Positions 24,790 to 33,927 of a DNA stretch of 36,970 nucleotides are shown here, piece by piece. This DNA is from Planctomycetota bacterium. GTDB lineage: Bacteria > Planctomycetota > Phycisphaerae > UBA1845 > UTPLA1. Below the pieces are notes generated by a model that was given only the letters and a program-made list of their open reading frames with translations, made no database searches and was not told the origin of the DNA. Numbering within the stretch: the first letter of the stretch is position 1; every line of letters starts with the position of its first letter. Where the stretch lies: contig JADJRI010000002.1 in assembly GCA_016712275.1 (NCBI GenBank), positions 1 to 36,970 of the forward strand, read 5' to 3'. The translations under genes and the position numbers were made by a program.

Positions 24790-25262
24790 TCGATCTCACT
24801 CTAGCCAGGGTGGGCTCGGCCCACCTTTCTCAGTGGCAATATCACCGTTGTTGAGTGGGCTCAGCCCACCTTTCCCAGTCGCACATAGCGAGCCGGACCG
24901 TGTTGGTCCGAGGCCTGCCCATCGTAAGCCGGCGCTCGAATGTGCGAGAACTCATCTGAGAGTAATGCCTAATTCAACCTCTTCCCAAGAATCGCGTCGG
25001 CCTGTTCACTACGGGCCCCAAATCGACACGATCCGGCTCGCGATCAAAGGCCTAGCCGCCGTATTCTTGGTGTCGAACCCATACGACAGACAACCTAGCG
25101 TAACGGTCCCCCAAACAGAGTCAAATGACCGACCCGACCGCCCCCCACCCCGGCATTCCCTTGGCCGGATCGACCGGCCGCGTAAGCGAAAAATAACTTT
25201 TGCCTTGGCACCCAAATCCCCTCCGGTTTTGACTTTTTGGCTTTTTGACGTTTGATACGCCC
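24790..25262 (+). other. Intergenic region with palindromic repeats
   Basis: It lies between two genes that point away from each other. It carries two REP-like palindromes (24809-24880) and a further short hairpin, CGGACC-GTGTT-GGTCCG at 24894-24910. A pyrimidine-rich strip (CCGCCCCCCACCCC) is near 25140. No reading frame in it looks coding. Promoters for both flanking genes must be here or overlap their starts, but I cannot name one with confidence. Confidence 0.5.
24809..24880 (+). repeat. Pair of REP-like palindromes
   Basis: Copy one has GGTGGGC (24809-24815) and GCCCACC (24819-24825) around TCG. Copy two has GTGGGCT (24855-24861) and AGCCCAC (24863-24869) around C. Each is followed by CTTT(C)(T/C)CCAGT-type text, so the pair is also a direct repeat of about 24 bases with two differences. 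Short GTGGGC...GCCCAC palindromes scattered between genes are, as I recall, common in planctomycete genomes. Confidence 0.65.
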
Positions 25263-26123
25263 ATGGCCATCCAATCATCCACAGTCCGCAGCTTTCTCTA
25301 TGGATTCATCGCCTCGCTCTCCACCTGCGCGGCCGTCGGCATTTACATCCTCGCCCTGGGCAACTCCGGCCGGTTGGAGGAAAACGTACTGAGTTCTACC
25401 GCGATCGTGGCCTGCGGGTTCCTGCTTGGTCTTTTCGCTTCGGTTCCGACCGCCCGTCATTCGTGGCATCCGATCGGCCCCACAACACTTGTCTTCCTGC
25501 CCATTCCGATCGGGTTGTCGATGTTTGTAATCTGGTGGCCCTACTTCACCGGCGGCTACTCGTGGGAACTTCTTAGACAAATCGGGGACTTCCTTTTCTC
25601 CTCTTGGGTCATCGCGGTGGCCCTCTCCCTCACGGGACTGCTCTCGTTGGCAAGGCTCAAGGCGTCGCTCCAATGGGTTCGCATTGTCACGCTCGCCGGT
25701 GGAAACATCTTCGCCGCCCTGCTGGTCGTTACCATCTTCGGCGAGATCTATGGCGACGCTTGGGGCCGCATCCTCGGAATACTCGGCATCCTCACCACGC
25801 TCGGCTGCCTGACCGTCCCCATCCTCCACCGCGTGTCGGCCATCCCGCTGGAAGACCGGGTCCAAACCGCCAAGTTGGAAATCACCCTCACCTGCCCGCG
25901 CTGCGCGAAATCGCAGGTGCTGTTGGCCGGTGGAGCGAACTGCGTCGAGTGCAAGCTGCGAATCAATATCGACATCGAAGAAGAACAATGCCGCAAATGC
26001 GGCTATCCACTCTACAAAATCGACTCCGCCCAGTGCCCCGAATGCGGCACGCCCATCGCACGGCCGACCTCGACAACCCAGGGCCAGCCAATTGGCAAAA
26101 GTGGTTCCATGGCAAGTGTATGA
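25263..26123 (+). CDS. Multi-pass membrane protein with C-terminal double zinc ribbon
   Basis: I chose ATG 25263 (MAIQSSTVRSFLYGF); an in-frame TTG 18 bases earlier is possible. About six hydrophobic helices fill residues 10-190: FIASLSTCAAVGIYILALG, a STAIVACGFLLGLFAS helix, TTLVFLPIPIGLSMFVIWW, WVIAVALSLTGLL, IFAALLVVTIFG and ILGILTTLGCLTV. The cytosolic tail has CPRC...CVEC and CRKCGYPLYKIDSAQCPECG, two C4 zinc sites. Planctomycetes have many such membrane proteins with CxxCGYxL...CPECG ends; their function is unknown. The gene is intact and starts the plus-strand group of zinc-ribbon proteins; the next start is 22 bases past its stop. Confidence 0.82.
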   Translation: MAIQSSTVRSFLYGFIASLSTCAAVGIYILALGNSGRLEENVLSSTAIVACGFLLGLFASVPTARHSWHPIGPTTLVFLPIPIGLSMFVIWWPYFTGGYSWELLRQIGDFLFSSWVIAVALSLTGLLSLARLKASLQWVRIVTLAGGNIFAALLVVTIFGEIYGDAWGRILGILGILTTLGCLTVPILHRVSAIPLEDRVQTAKLEITLTCPRCAKSQVLLAGGANCVECKLRINIDIEEEQCRKCGYPLYKIDSAQCPECGTPIARPTSTTQGQPIGKSGSMASV

Positions 26124-26144
26124 GTCATCTAGAAAGGGCCGCAC

Positions 26145-26952
26145 ATGTTTCGCAAACCGATCATTCGGCGATTCGCATGGTGGACCACGTTCTTGCTTCT
26201 GCTCCTATTCACCATTGTGTGGATTGGCAGCTACTTTGCGGGTTTGGTTGTGTTTCTTCCATCAAAACAGCCGCCTGTTCACATCTACGGCTATTACCGC
26301 TTTTATCCTGGACACACTGTCGCTTGTATCGAGGGCTATGTGTGCGTTCTTCCAGTCTCGTTTAGAGGAGATCGCCGCGCAGAACTAATCTACGATCTTC
26401 AAGAAAAAGCCGAGGTGTCGGATCTTGTAGATGCTGCAAGGACAGCGCCTGAGTTGGGCCTCGCATTAACCGGCCGCCAGGAACAAAGTGTACGTGGTTC
26501 CGCTTTGGTGGCCCGTGATAATCCTCGCCGTTCCCATCGCCTTCATGACGATGCGCTCCAGGAGTCGTCGCAAGTCCGAGTGCAACGGCCTTCGCTTCAA
26601 GTGAGTCTCGAATCGCAGGTCAAAGGCGCTGTGCTGGCCATTGGCCATCCTCGTTTTTACTCTCGCGCTCGTGGGCACACCTCCAATCGCTGAATCATTC
26701 GTCGATCAGTATTTCTATGACGACCTGTCACGCATCTACCGGCTATCGACGTCTAATCCATCTCCTTGTCACTCTCCTGTGGATCGGATCAGCGTTCATG
26801 TTTCGACCAGAATCGCCTACGGCATTATGCGATGGAAACGCGTACCCGCATTTGAAGATGGCGACCCCCTCTGCCTCGCCTGCCGTTTCAACATCAAAGG
26901 CAACACCAGCGGCATCTGCCCCGAATGCGGAACGCCGGTTACAATAATGTGA
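26145..26952 (+). pseudogene. Zinc-ribbon membrane protein, damaged copy (in-frame TGA and three frameshifts)
   Basis: ATG 26145 follows AGAAAGGGCCGCAC, nearly the same leader as the next gene. The start MFRKPIIRRFAWWTTFLLLL matches the downstream paralogue. The frame shifts near 26480, then reads KVYVVPLWWPVIILAVPIAF. A TGA at 26602-26604 stands where the paralogue has Trp (YRW-M-SNRRSK against FK-stop-V-SNRRSK). Two more shifts near 26757 and 26810 flank a helix, LIHLLVTLLWIGSAFMF, that only the other frame encodes. The end CLACRFNIKGNTSGICPECG is an intact C4 zinc ribbon. It lacks one of the two repeated head units present in the next gene. Either a decayed duplicate or a copy with several base-calling errors. 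Confidence 0.7.
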
Positions 26953-26976
26953 TACAACGTTTTGAAAGGGCCGGAC

Positions 26977-28803
26977 ATGTTGCGCAAACCGATCTTCCGC
27001 AAAATCTCATGGTGGGTTTCGTTCTTCTCCGTCTTAGTCGCCTGCTTTGTCTGGCTAACCAGCTACGTCGCCATCATCGTCTTGGGTCTGCCAACAGGCA
27101 GCATCAATCATGGATCGGAAGAATTCGAAAAGTACGACGGCTATTCAGTGATTTGCCTGGATGGTAGTGCATTTTTCAATTCACTCGCCTTCGAAGAAGG
27201 CTTCCAATTCGACGTCGAGTTTGATTCTACGATGCGAGACTGGGACGCTGAGCAGCGAAAGGCCGCATTCGGGGATCTTGAAAAAAGCACCTTTCTCCTC
27301 CCGCTTTGGATTCCAGTGTTGGCACTTGGAATTCTATTTGCTTTCTTAACGCGACGGTCAGCGGCGCGCAAAGAGCTTGGCACGTACCTGCCCAGCCTGC
27401 TTCGGAAACCAATTGTTCGCAATTTCACCTGGTGGGGTTCATTGGTATTTCTCATCGCCACCGGCATCGCTTGGATCGGCAGTTACGCTGCTGCTTTGGC
27501 CGTTTGTCTTCCATCAACCGGTGTGCCTCATTCGACTCACGCATTCGATTTCTACGACGGCCATTCCATTTTTTGCCTGGACGGCGAAATATGCATAATG
27601 CCGTATACTTTTTCCGGCTCTTTCAAGTGCGACTTGACCATGGATCGAGATCAGCGTCGGGATCTTAAGGGTTTATTCTTCGATGATGCACGCCGTTACG
27701 CGACTCACGGCCTTGTCTTCAATTTTGAAAGGGGCATTTTTGTTTTATTTCCGCTATGGATGCCTTTGCTGGCCATTGGAATTCCCTTTGCCGTCATCAC
27801 AGGCCAGTCGATCATCAGCAACAGTTCAAAAACCGACGGAATCGCTTATCGCTGGATGTCGAACCGGAGATCAAAGAAGATTTGCATTCCCCTCGCCGTC
27901 GTCGTCTTCGGGCTGATCTTGGTCATTTTTCCGAACATTTGTGGGCATTTTCTGACCGAACTCTATGGCCCGGAGTTTCACCACGAGATTCGACGTCAAT
28001 TCGGGCTGTCGGAAACGGCCCTTCTTGCCATCGCACTCTCGCTCTGCATATTATCTGCATACGTCATCGCCCGCGTCGGCTACGGCCTCTTCCGCCGCAA
28101 GCGCATCCCCATCTCCGAAAACGGCTCCCCCCTCTGCCTCACCTGCCGCTTCAACCTCAAAGGCAACACCAGCGGCATCTGCCCCGAATGCGGCACGCAG
28201 ATCGCCTCCGGACCAGTGCGGTGCGGCGAGCAAGATGTCACCATGTCAATCCCTCCATCGAAGAATCTGAACTTACGCCATTTTCGTCTTCGTTCTTGTC
28301 TGTCCGTTCGCCAGATATCGCGTTCGGCTGCCGAACATAAATCGATTCGTCATAGCGTTGCCCCTGCGGCGCTGCATCGCCAGGATGATCTTCAGCCATT
28401 TATTCGCCACGGCCCGCAGCGCCGCGTACTGGAGCCGGCCCCGGTCTTTCTGGCGCGATACAGGATTAGCGGCCCACTGGCACTTCCTTCGCGAGTGATA
28501 TGCGAACCACAGCAGTGTCCGCCGCGAACTTCCAGCACGCCCGGCGCATATGCACCACGCGCGACTTGCCGCTCGCCCTCGTCACCGGCCCGTGCCCATG
28601 AGAGCCTGCGCTTTCGCCCGAGTGTGCAAAGCGCGTGGCAACGCGGCCGATGCACGCCAGCGGCGACGGACCAGGGTCGGACCCGCTTCCGGCAGCGACG
28701 AGATCCAGTCCGACTCCGGCAGTGCCGCGAACTGGCCGCCGATCGTGTCGTCCAACTGCCCGATCTCATCGTTCAACTTCATCAGCGCGAAGAGGCCAGA
28801 TAG
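26977..28803 (+). CDS. Zinc-ribbon membrane protein with internal duplication; frame runs on into IS110
   Basis: ATG 26977 (MLRKPIFRKISWW) is preferred over the upstream TTG because the leader and first residues match the gene before it. Residues about 1-140 and 140-280 are two copies of one unit: LRKPI(F/V)R..(S/T)WW, a membrane helix, a YDG(Y/H)S(V/I)(I/F)CLDG loop, and LPLWIPVLALGI/FPLWMPLLAIGI as second helix. Then SNRRSKKICIPLAVVVFG and further helices, and CLTCRFNLKGNTSGICPECG as zinc ribbon ending near 28200. The last 200 residues are low-sense, basic text antisense to the IS110 transposase, so the native stop seems lost at the insertion border. Function unknown; probably an inner-membrane protein. 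Confidence 0.75.
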   Translation: MLRKPIFRKISWWVSFFSVLVACFVWLTSYVAIIVLGLPTGSINHGSEEFEKYDGYSVICLDGSAFFNSLAFEEGFQFDVEFDSTMRDWDAEQRKAAFGDLEKSTFLLPLWIPVLALGILFAFLTRRSAARKELGTYLPSLLRKPIVRNFTWWGSLVFLIATGIAWIGSYAAALAVCLPSTGVPHSTHAFDFYDGHSIFCLDGEICIMPYTFSGSFKCDLTMDRDQRRDLKGLFFDDARRYATHGLVFNFERGIFVLFPLWMPLLAIGIPFAVITGQSIISNSSKTDGIAYRWMSNRRSKKICIPLAVVVFGLILVIFPNICGHFLTELYGPEFHHEIRRQFGLSETALLAIALSLCILSAYVIARVGYGLFRRKRIPISENGSPLCLTCRFNLKGNTSGICPECGTQIASGPVRCGEQDVTMSIPPSKNLNLRHFRLRSCLSVRQISRSAAEHKSIRHSVAPAALHRQDDLQPFIRHGPQRRVLEPAPVFLARYRISGPLALPSRVICEPQQCPPRTSSTPGAYAPRATCRSPSSPARAHESLRFRPSVQSAWQRGRCTPAATDQGRTRFRQRRDPVRLRQCRELAADRVVQLPDLIVQLHQREEAR

Positions 28804-29520
28804 GTCAGCCGCGGGAACCTTGGCCGTCTGCAAATGATCGGCCACCCCAGCACCGGCGACGACAACTGTTCGGTCATCCCCTCGATCCGCGTCGCGGCGT
28901 GGCACTTATGCTGCTTGAGCCAGTTCCGCAGCCGCGCCGCCGACAGGCTTCGAAACTGCTTCTGCGTCGGAAAGGCAAGGAGATGAACTGGGTGAGATTT
29001 GACTGTCCACGTCGCCGAACAGGCCCAATATCGCCGGATAATACGTCTTGAGCCCGGCGATCAGCTCGTTGAGCTTCGCCGTCTTTTCCTCCACCAGGCG
29101 AATCCGATCCTGACAGCCGATCCGAAGCGCCACCAACGTCGCCGGGTCATCCGGCTTCAGCCTGCGAAGCTTGGAATGGCAGCTCTTCAGGTGAAGCGCT
29201 GGAACATGACGGTCGATCGCATGTCCGACTTGTCTCCCAGCCGCCGACATCGCCTTGCGAAAGTGATCGGCCGACTTCGGATTGATCGGATAGACGCAAT
29301 ACCCGTGATCCAGAAGCGCTGGACCCACGGACCGTGAACCGTCTCGATGGCGATGTGGATCTGATCCGCAGCGGCCTGCTGATCGAACCGGCTAAACAGA
29401 TCGGCCACCCCCCGTTGACATCGGGCTTCACTCTTTCCCTGCAAGAGAACACTGCCGTCCTCCGCCAGCAGTTCGTAGTCCAGGAGCCTCGTCGCTCCAG
29501 TCGATCCCAGCCCACAACAT
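28238..29520 (-). mobile_element. IS110-family insertion sequence (ends not defined)
   Basis: The coordinates give only the transposase span. IS110 elements lack long terminal inverted repeats, and I cannot see the ends. The left end should lie within about 28200-28238, because the zinc-ribbon gene loses sense there. The right end is beyond 29520, where IS110-group elements keep the noncoding DNA that encodes their bridge RNA. The 29521-29880 stretch is the place to look for it. Confidence 0.55.
28238..29520 (-). pseudogene. IS110-family (DEDD) transposase, many frameshifts
   Basis: ATG 29520 follows AAGGAG with seven bases between and reads MLWAGIDWSDE, holding the first catalytic Asp. Joined frames give DQIHIAIETVHGPWVQ, LLDHGYCVYPINPKSADHFR, KTAKLNELIAGLKTYYPAIL, LFGDVDSQIS, LMKLNDEIGQLDDTIGGQFA, LPESDWISSLPEAGPTL, EAQALMGTG, ASGKSRVVHMRRAC-type text and finally LKIILAMQRR ... 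YDESIYV. These are the N-terminal DEDD RuvC-like domain and the C-terminal Transposase_20 domain with its Ser region. The stop is TGA at 28238-28240. About 428 codons, within family range. Roughly ten single-base shifts break it. As read it cannot make a working enzyme. Confidence 0.82.
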
Positions 29521-30469
29521 AAGAGTCTCCTTCCCAATGTCGGGGCGCCGTCACGACGACAAACGCCTTCGTCAAACAACTCCGGCCGCGACCTCACGGC
29601 CCACTCACTCGGATTCATCGCCCGGCCGAGCGGCCGGCTCGCCTCACAGAAGCCCTCGAAGGGCCGATGTCCATTGTTCCTCACACCGCCGGAATTGGAG
29701 ACGAGGCGGGCCATCTTCTCTCAATTCCCTCGAAGGAACAGACTAAAAGCCCTGCCACGCCTCCGGCGAGACGAATCACACCATTTCACACAAATCACAA
29801 AGAAAAAAGAACCAAAAAAGAAATTGACCGCCACGACTACGCTATAGCCCGCGTCATGAAAGGATATTGTGGTCTATGAGGGATTTCCTCCCTGCCATGA
29901 AAGAACAAACCATGCCTCCATTCCGACACTCAACCCCGGCCCCCCGGCCCCTTCCTTTCGGCGTCTCGGCGTTTGCTCCCCTTCGCATCTGCCGCTCTTC
30001 TTCATTCGCTATTCAGGCTTTTGCGGCAATTTTCACCCCCGGAGTTTTTTTTTGCAGGAAATGGCCTCACGCACGGCGGCCCCGACACCGAACACTTGAT
30101 GAACACACAACTTACGAATTCGACGCAAGCTGAATTTCAAATGAAAATGAAGCTGAATCACCTGTCGCCGACGCGCCCCATTTTTCACTCCAAGACTGCT
30201 CCTCGCACGAATACCGCCCTCTCGCCGCCCTGAACCCATCCCCCCATTTATTTGCTATTTTTACTTTTGCATTTTCCCATTCCTTGCATTCGCTTTCAAG
30301 GACCCTCGGACCCTTTTCCTATTTCGGCCTTTCCCCAATCGCTGATTCCTTTTCATGCCCGATCCCGCCTTCTCGGCCCACACTCACCGCCAACTCGCCC
30401 TTTTCTCCAAGCCGCCGTGAGGTGTCCCCAAGAACCAATCGCCACGATCCGCGTCCAGGAAGCCCTTCG
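29521..30469 (+). other. Noncoding stretch upstream of the transposase and before the first glycosyltransferase
   Basis: No convincing protein is seen. The first part (to about 29880) may be IS110 noncoding end. From about 29900 to 30420 the plus strand is strongly pyrimidine-rich with C and T runs (for example CCCCCCGGCCCCTTCC, GGAGTTTTTTTTTGC, and ATTTTTACTTTTGCATTTTC), unlike any other part of the window. A short spacer with A-rich text (AAAGAAAAAAGAACC) is at about 29800. Confidence 0.45.
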
Positions 30470-31697
30470 GCTGAAGCGGCGAACCTCCACGAAACACACT
30501 GCTCAACATTCTCATTCCTCTCAACGGCCTGATTCTGGGCGTTTGGATCCCGCGGCTGGCCGTGCTGTCGTTCGCCAGTCATGCTCAAACCGCTGCGCCG
30601 AGATGGGGCGGCCGGCGTCGGAGGCGATCTGCCGTCGGTCAGTTTCATCGTGGCCGCGAAGGATGGGGGCGGCGAACATCCGAGTCGTGTCTCAAGTCGT
30701 TGGCGGCACTGAAGTCATCCCCGAAGCTGCAGATCATCGCGGTCAACGATCGTAGCGGCGACGACACGGGCGATCATGGACCGCCTCTGCCGCGAGCGCC
30801 GCGATCGGCTCGGGGAGGTTCATCTACGTAACCCACCTGCGCAGCGGCTGGTTGGCAAGAACAACGCCATGCCGAGGGCGTCGAGCGGGCCGAGGGGGCG
30901 AATGGCTCTGCTTCACCGATGCCGATTGCATTCAAACCTGCAAACACTCGCTGGCCATCGCCATGCAATATGCGAAGGACAGAAACGCGGATTTTTCTCT
31001 CGGTGCTGCCCTCGCACGACGCGCATTCTTTCTGGGAGCGTGCGGTGCAGCCGGCCTTGCAGTGCGGTCATGATTCTCTGGTTCAGCCCGCTGGTCGTGA
31101 ACAATCCCAAGAGCAAGACGGCCTGTACCAACGGCGTTCATACTGATGAAGCGGTCGTGCTATGACGCCATCGGCGGGCACGAGGCGGCATAGAAATCAG
31201 GTCAACGAAGACATGCATGGCACGCATCGCCAAGGCCGCCGGCCAGCAGCTCATCGTCGTCGGCAATCACGATCTTTATTCGGTGCGGGATGGCACGTTG
31301 AAGCAAATCTGGTCGGGCTGGACGCGGATCTTCTGCGGATCGTTCGTCGGTGGCACGGCTTTGGGGCGGCGATCGTGCTGGCCACTTTTCATTCGCTCCG
31401 TGGATATCGCTTTTCGCGGCGATTTTGATGGACGGCCTGACCGCCGAGCGCGGCGATGTGGAGATGCTGAAGTATCTGGCGATGGGGGTGCGTGATGCAA
31501 CTCCTGACCATGGCCGTCTTTTATTCGATGTCGCGGGTGGGCTTTTTCTGGCCTGATTTATCCGATCGGCGCTTTTGCTCTCGATGGGCACGCTGCTGAA
31601 CGCGATCCGTGCGTGCCTTCGGGCATGGGCTCGATCCGCTGCCGCGGCACAACCTATCGCGACGGGGGAAATCTCGCCGGAAGCCAAGGCCGCATGA
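30470..31697 (+). pseudogene. Family 2 glycosyltransferase (CrtQ/HpnB-like), heavily frameshifted
   Basis: Frames stitched in order give an N-terminal membrane helix (LLNILIPLNGLILGVWIP), LPSVSFIVAAKDG, LKSLAALKSSPKLQIIAVND, RSGDDTG, then GKNNAM and EWLCFTDADCIQ with the DxD metal site, FWERAVQP, VNNPKSKTA, the QVNEDMHMARIAKAAG catalytic-base region and GNHDLYSVR. Later come membrane segments (LGAAIVLATF, FAPWISLFAAILMDG) and an end with GTTYRDGEISPEAKA. The stop is TGA at 31695-31697. The order matches GT2 enzymes that glycosylate lipids or carotenoids at the membrane. At least eight single-base shifts are needed. The acceptor is unknown. The start is uncertain (30450-30500). Confidence 0.7.
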
Positions 31698-31751
31698 AGA
31701 GTGGTTTCGAAGATTGGTGTCATTGTAATGACACTTTCCGGCAGCAGGCAA

Positions 31752-32420
31752 TCAGGACTGCCCCAGCTTTGAGATAAACGAGATCACCTGGTTCATCGTG
31801 AAATGTGGGCCGTCTGCACGCGATCGATCAGCGTCTGGGCGTTCCACTGTGCCGGCACGCCCCCAGCGGGGCGTCGACCTCGATGAACAACTGGCGCACG
31901 TCTTCGATCAGCGTTTCGATCTTGACCGCCGCCTGCCAGTTCGGCTGCCCCTCGCCGGGAAGCGGCGGCAGGAACATGCTCAGCCCGACGCCATGCACCG
32001 GCCGTCCAAGGGGCGCGAGCCGGTCGTCGAGCTTGAGACACTTGCCGCCGAGTAACATTCGTGCGTCATCGGGATCGGACTGAACGGTCACGCGAACGAC
32101 AACTCCCGCGCGACCATGACCTTGGGACCAAATACATCCTCGACCACCGCCGTGGCCAGCCGCAAATTGTCGTAGAAAACGGACAGCGGCGAGGAGGTCA
32201 GGGAAGGAATCTTCAAAGTTGAAGCCCTCGCAACGGATGCTGAACTTGAGCAAGCTTCGCCGGTCGCCGTCGGACTGCGGCGACTTGAGTCGCCAGGCTG
32301 CGGGAAAACTCCTGCCGCTGCCAGTCAAAGCCCTCGTTGGCCTTGTGTTGGAACGCGTGCTTCTGCGGCTGTCCAGCGTTGCGGCCGGGGCGCGAATCGC
32401 ACGCCGGCATGAATTCCACG
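31752..32420 (-). pseudogene. Unrecognised protein, frameshifted
   Basis: Readable pieces in order are FQHKANEGFDWQRQEFSRSL, SLLKFSIRCEGFNFEDSFPD, SVFYDNLRLATAVVEDVFGP, VVRVTVQSDPDDARMLLGGK, CLKLDDRLAPLGRPVHGVGL, PNWQAAVKIETLIEDVRQLF, IEVDAP, VPAQWNAQTLIDRVQ and finally HFTMNQVISFISKLGQS before TGA at 31752. The mix of charged and hydrophobic residues and the steady sense argue for a real soluble protein or domain of about 200 residues, but I know no family for it. It may be the C-terminal part of the TPR-like gene to its right. Several shifts, two in Gly/Ala-rich GC stretches, break it. Confidence 0.45.
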
Positions 32421-33320
32421 GTTTTGAGTGTTTGCGGGAGCATGGCGATTCCGTGCCGACATTGGCTATGGCGCTGGGGCGGATGCCGGTGTCGGAGCCT
32501 GCTTCAGCGGGTGACGCCGATGTGTCATTCGTCTGATCGGCAGGCGGCGTCGACGCGGGAATCATGCTTTCGAAATCGGGCAGTGTTCAATCGTTACAGA
32601 CTTGGCCGCGACGGCGGCCGGTGTGACGGGGCGTTGCTTCGGGGTTGCGGAAATTTCAGTTGGATCGGAAGGCGGCGGCAGGATGGGCGGCTCGGCAAAG
32701 ACGACCGGCTTCGCCCAGTTAATCGAGCTGTGCAAGACGAAATTCGGCCTGCTTGATGAACGGCGTGTTGGCAAAGTCGCGTATCGCCCTTAATTCCCGT
32801 TGTATCGATTGCGGGCGGCGTTAAATCACCGGCGTTTTCATCGAGAAGCCCGAGAGCAAAGCCCGCGGCGGCCTTCAGGTTTGGATCATTGCCGGCAATG
32901 GACTCGACACGGCCAAACGCATCTCTTGCCGCAGCCGTCGGTTCTTCGCGGGTCATGGTGGGCGCTTTGCGTTTTCGTCCGTCGGCTTTTTAGACTTGGT
33001 GAGTTCGGACATGGCAGCCAGGCCATGCGGAAGCCATGCCGTACGCGTGACATCCGCATTGACGTTCTGGTTGGCGACGGACTTGCAGCGATCGATAAAT
33101 GTCCGGATATCCTCCTTCGAGGAATCGTACGATAGTTGGGCAACGCTTTGATCGGCGGTGGCGGGCTCTCGAATTCGAGTACCAGTAGATGCCATGACAA
33201 TCACGATCACCGACGATGACGGCCGTCATCGCGGTTGAGTTTCGTTTGAAGCTTTCGCCCAGCTTGTCGAGCTGTTGCGAAAGTCCTTAGTGCGGAGTTC
33301 TGTCGTCTCGCTGCTTTCAT
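32420..33320 (-). pseudogene. Membrane-anchored TPR-like protein, frameshifted
   Basis: Pieces read SETTELRTKDF, QQLDKLGESFKRNSTAMTAV (then IVG and a hydrophobic stretch IVIVMAS making one membrane helix), SVAQLSYDSSKEDIRTFIDR, ARDAFGRVESIAGNDPNLKA, AAGFALGLLDENAGDLTPPA, IKGDTR, ANTPFIKQAEFRLAQL and then a Pro-rich tail (EPPILPPPSDPTEI). A short cytosolic start, one helix and Ala-rich helical pairs resemble YfgM/TPR_21-type proteins, which act with the envelope translocation machinery; this is only a resemblance. AGGAGG at 33350-33355 sits shortly upstream, just past the stop of the lipoprotein gene, so the two are probably co-transcribed. The start codon is not certain. Confidence 0.45.
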
Positions 33321-33365
33321 GGTTTGCACGCCGGCGTTGTCCCGGCGATGCCTCCTGATGGTCGG

Positions 33366-33790
33366 TTAGTATTTTCGTTTGATTTCCACGCAAATCTGCG
33401 TTCGCGTGCTGCGGCCTTGCGGCACTTCCTCGATTCTCGCTTCACAGGTTTCGTCGGGGGTTGCGATAGTTCAGAAAATAAACGCCGTTCCTGAGTTCAT
33501 CGTTCAGCAATTCCCAGCCCTTTTCGGGCGTATGGGACATGTGGAGGTGTTTGGCGGCCAGCGTTTTGATTTTGCCCATGTAGAAATGGCGAATCTCACG
33601 CTTGCCAGGGCTGCGATCGTGGGTCGATCAGCTTCGTCAATTCAAAGTTACGCGGGACGGGCACTTCAGCCACATAGGGCTGGGCCTTGGAATCGAGGAT
33701 GGTCGGATCGTTGGATTGTTGCTGGAAACAGCCGGGAATCGCGACTAAGGCCGCAAACGCGACGAGGCCGGAGATTAGGCGTTTGTGCAT
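33366..33790 (-). CDS. Small lipoprotein (frameshifted), about 141 codons
   Basis: ATG 33790 gives MHKRLISGLVAFAALVAIPG followed by Cys, a lipoprotein signal with the lipobox VAIPGC at residues 16-21. The mature part reads QQQSNDPTILDSKAQPYVAE, VPVPRNFELTKLIDPRSQPW, then after a shift near 33600 REIRHFYMGKIKTLAAKHLH and GWELLNDELRNGVYFLNYRN. After one extra C in the CCCCC run near 33460 it ends CEARIEEVPQGRSTRTQICV and a Lys/Arg tail before TAA at 33366. It is presumably anchored in a membrane by the Cys. No family is recognised. Neighbours on the same strand are a STAS protein upstream and a TPR-like protein downstream. Confidence 0.6.
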
Positions 33791-33927
33791 GACCTGTGAC
33801 CCTCGGCGAAGAGGCCATCCGCACTGTAACCATTCGTGCGGCATGGGCTTACCAATTCAAAGCTTAGTGAGCGTAGCGGAGGTTGAAAGTCTGTCAAATG
33901 CAGTAAAGGGCTTGTGAATCGTCAAGA

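Noticed and set aside
24464..24799. Separate small gene beside the isomerase
   Set aside because: Its text is the N-terminal third of the same TIM-barrel protein; a missing base separates the frames.
26602..26604. Selenocysteine or TGA-as-Trp recoding
   Set aside because: The aligned residue is Trp not Cys, the gene also has three frameshifts, and TGA serves as a stop in other genes here.
30319..30648. Minus-strand frame of 109 codons in the pyrimidine-rich stretch
   Set aside because: Gly/Glu/Arg-rich text is what the complement of C/T-rich DNA gives; no start signal or family.
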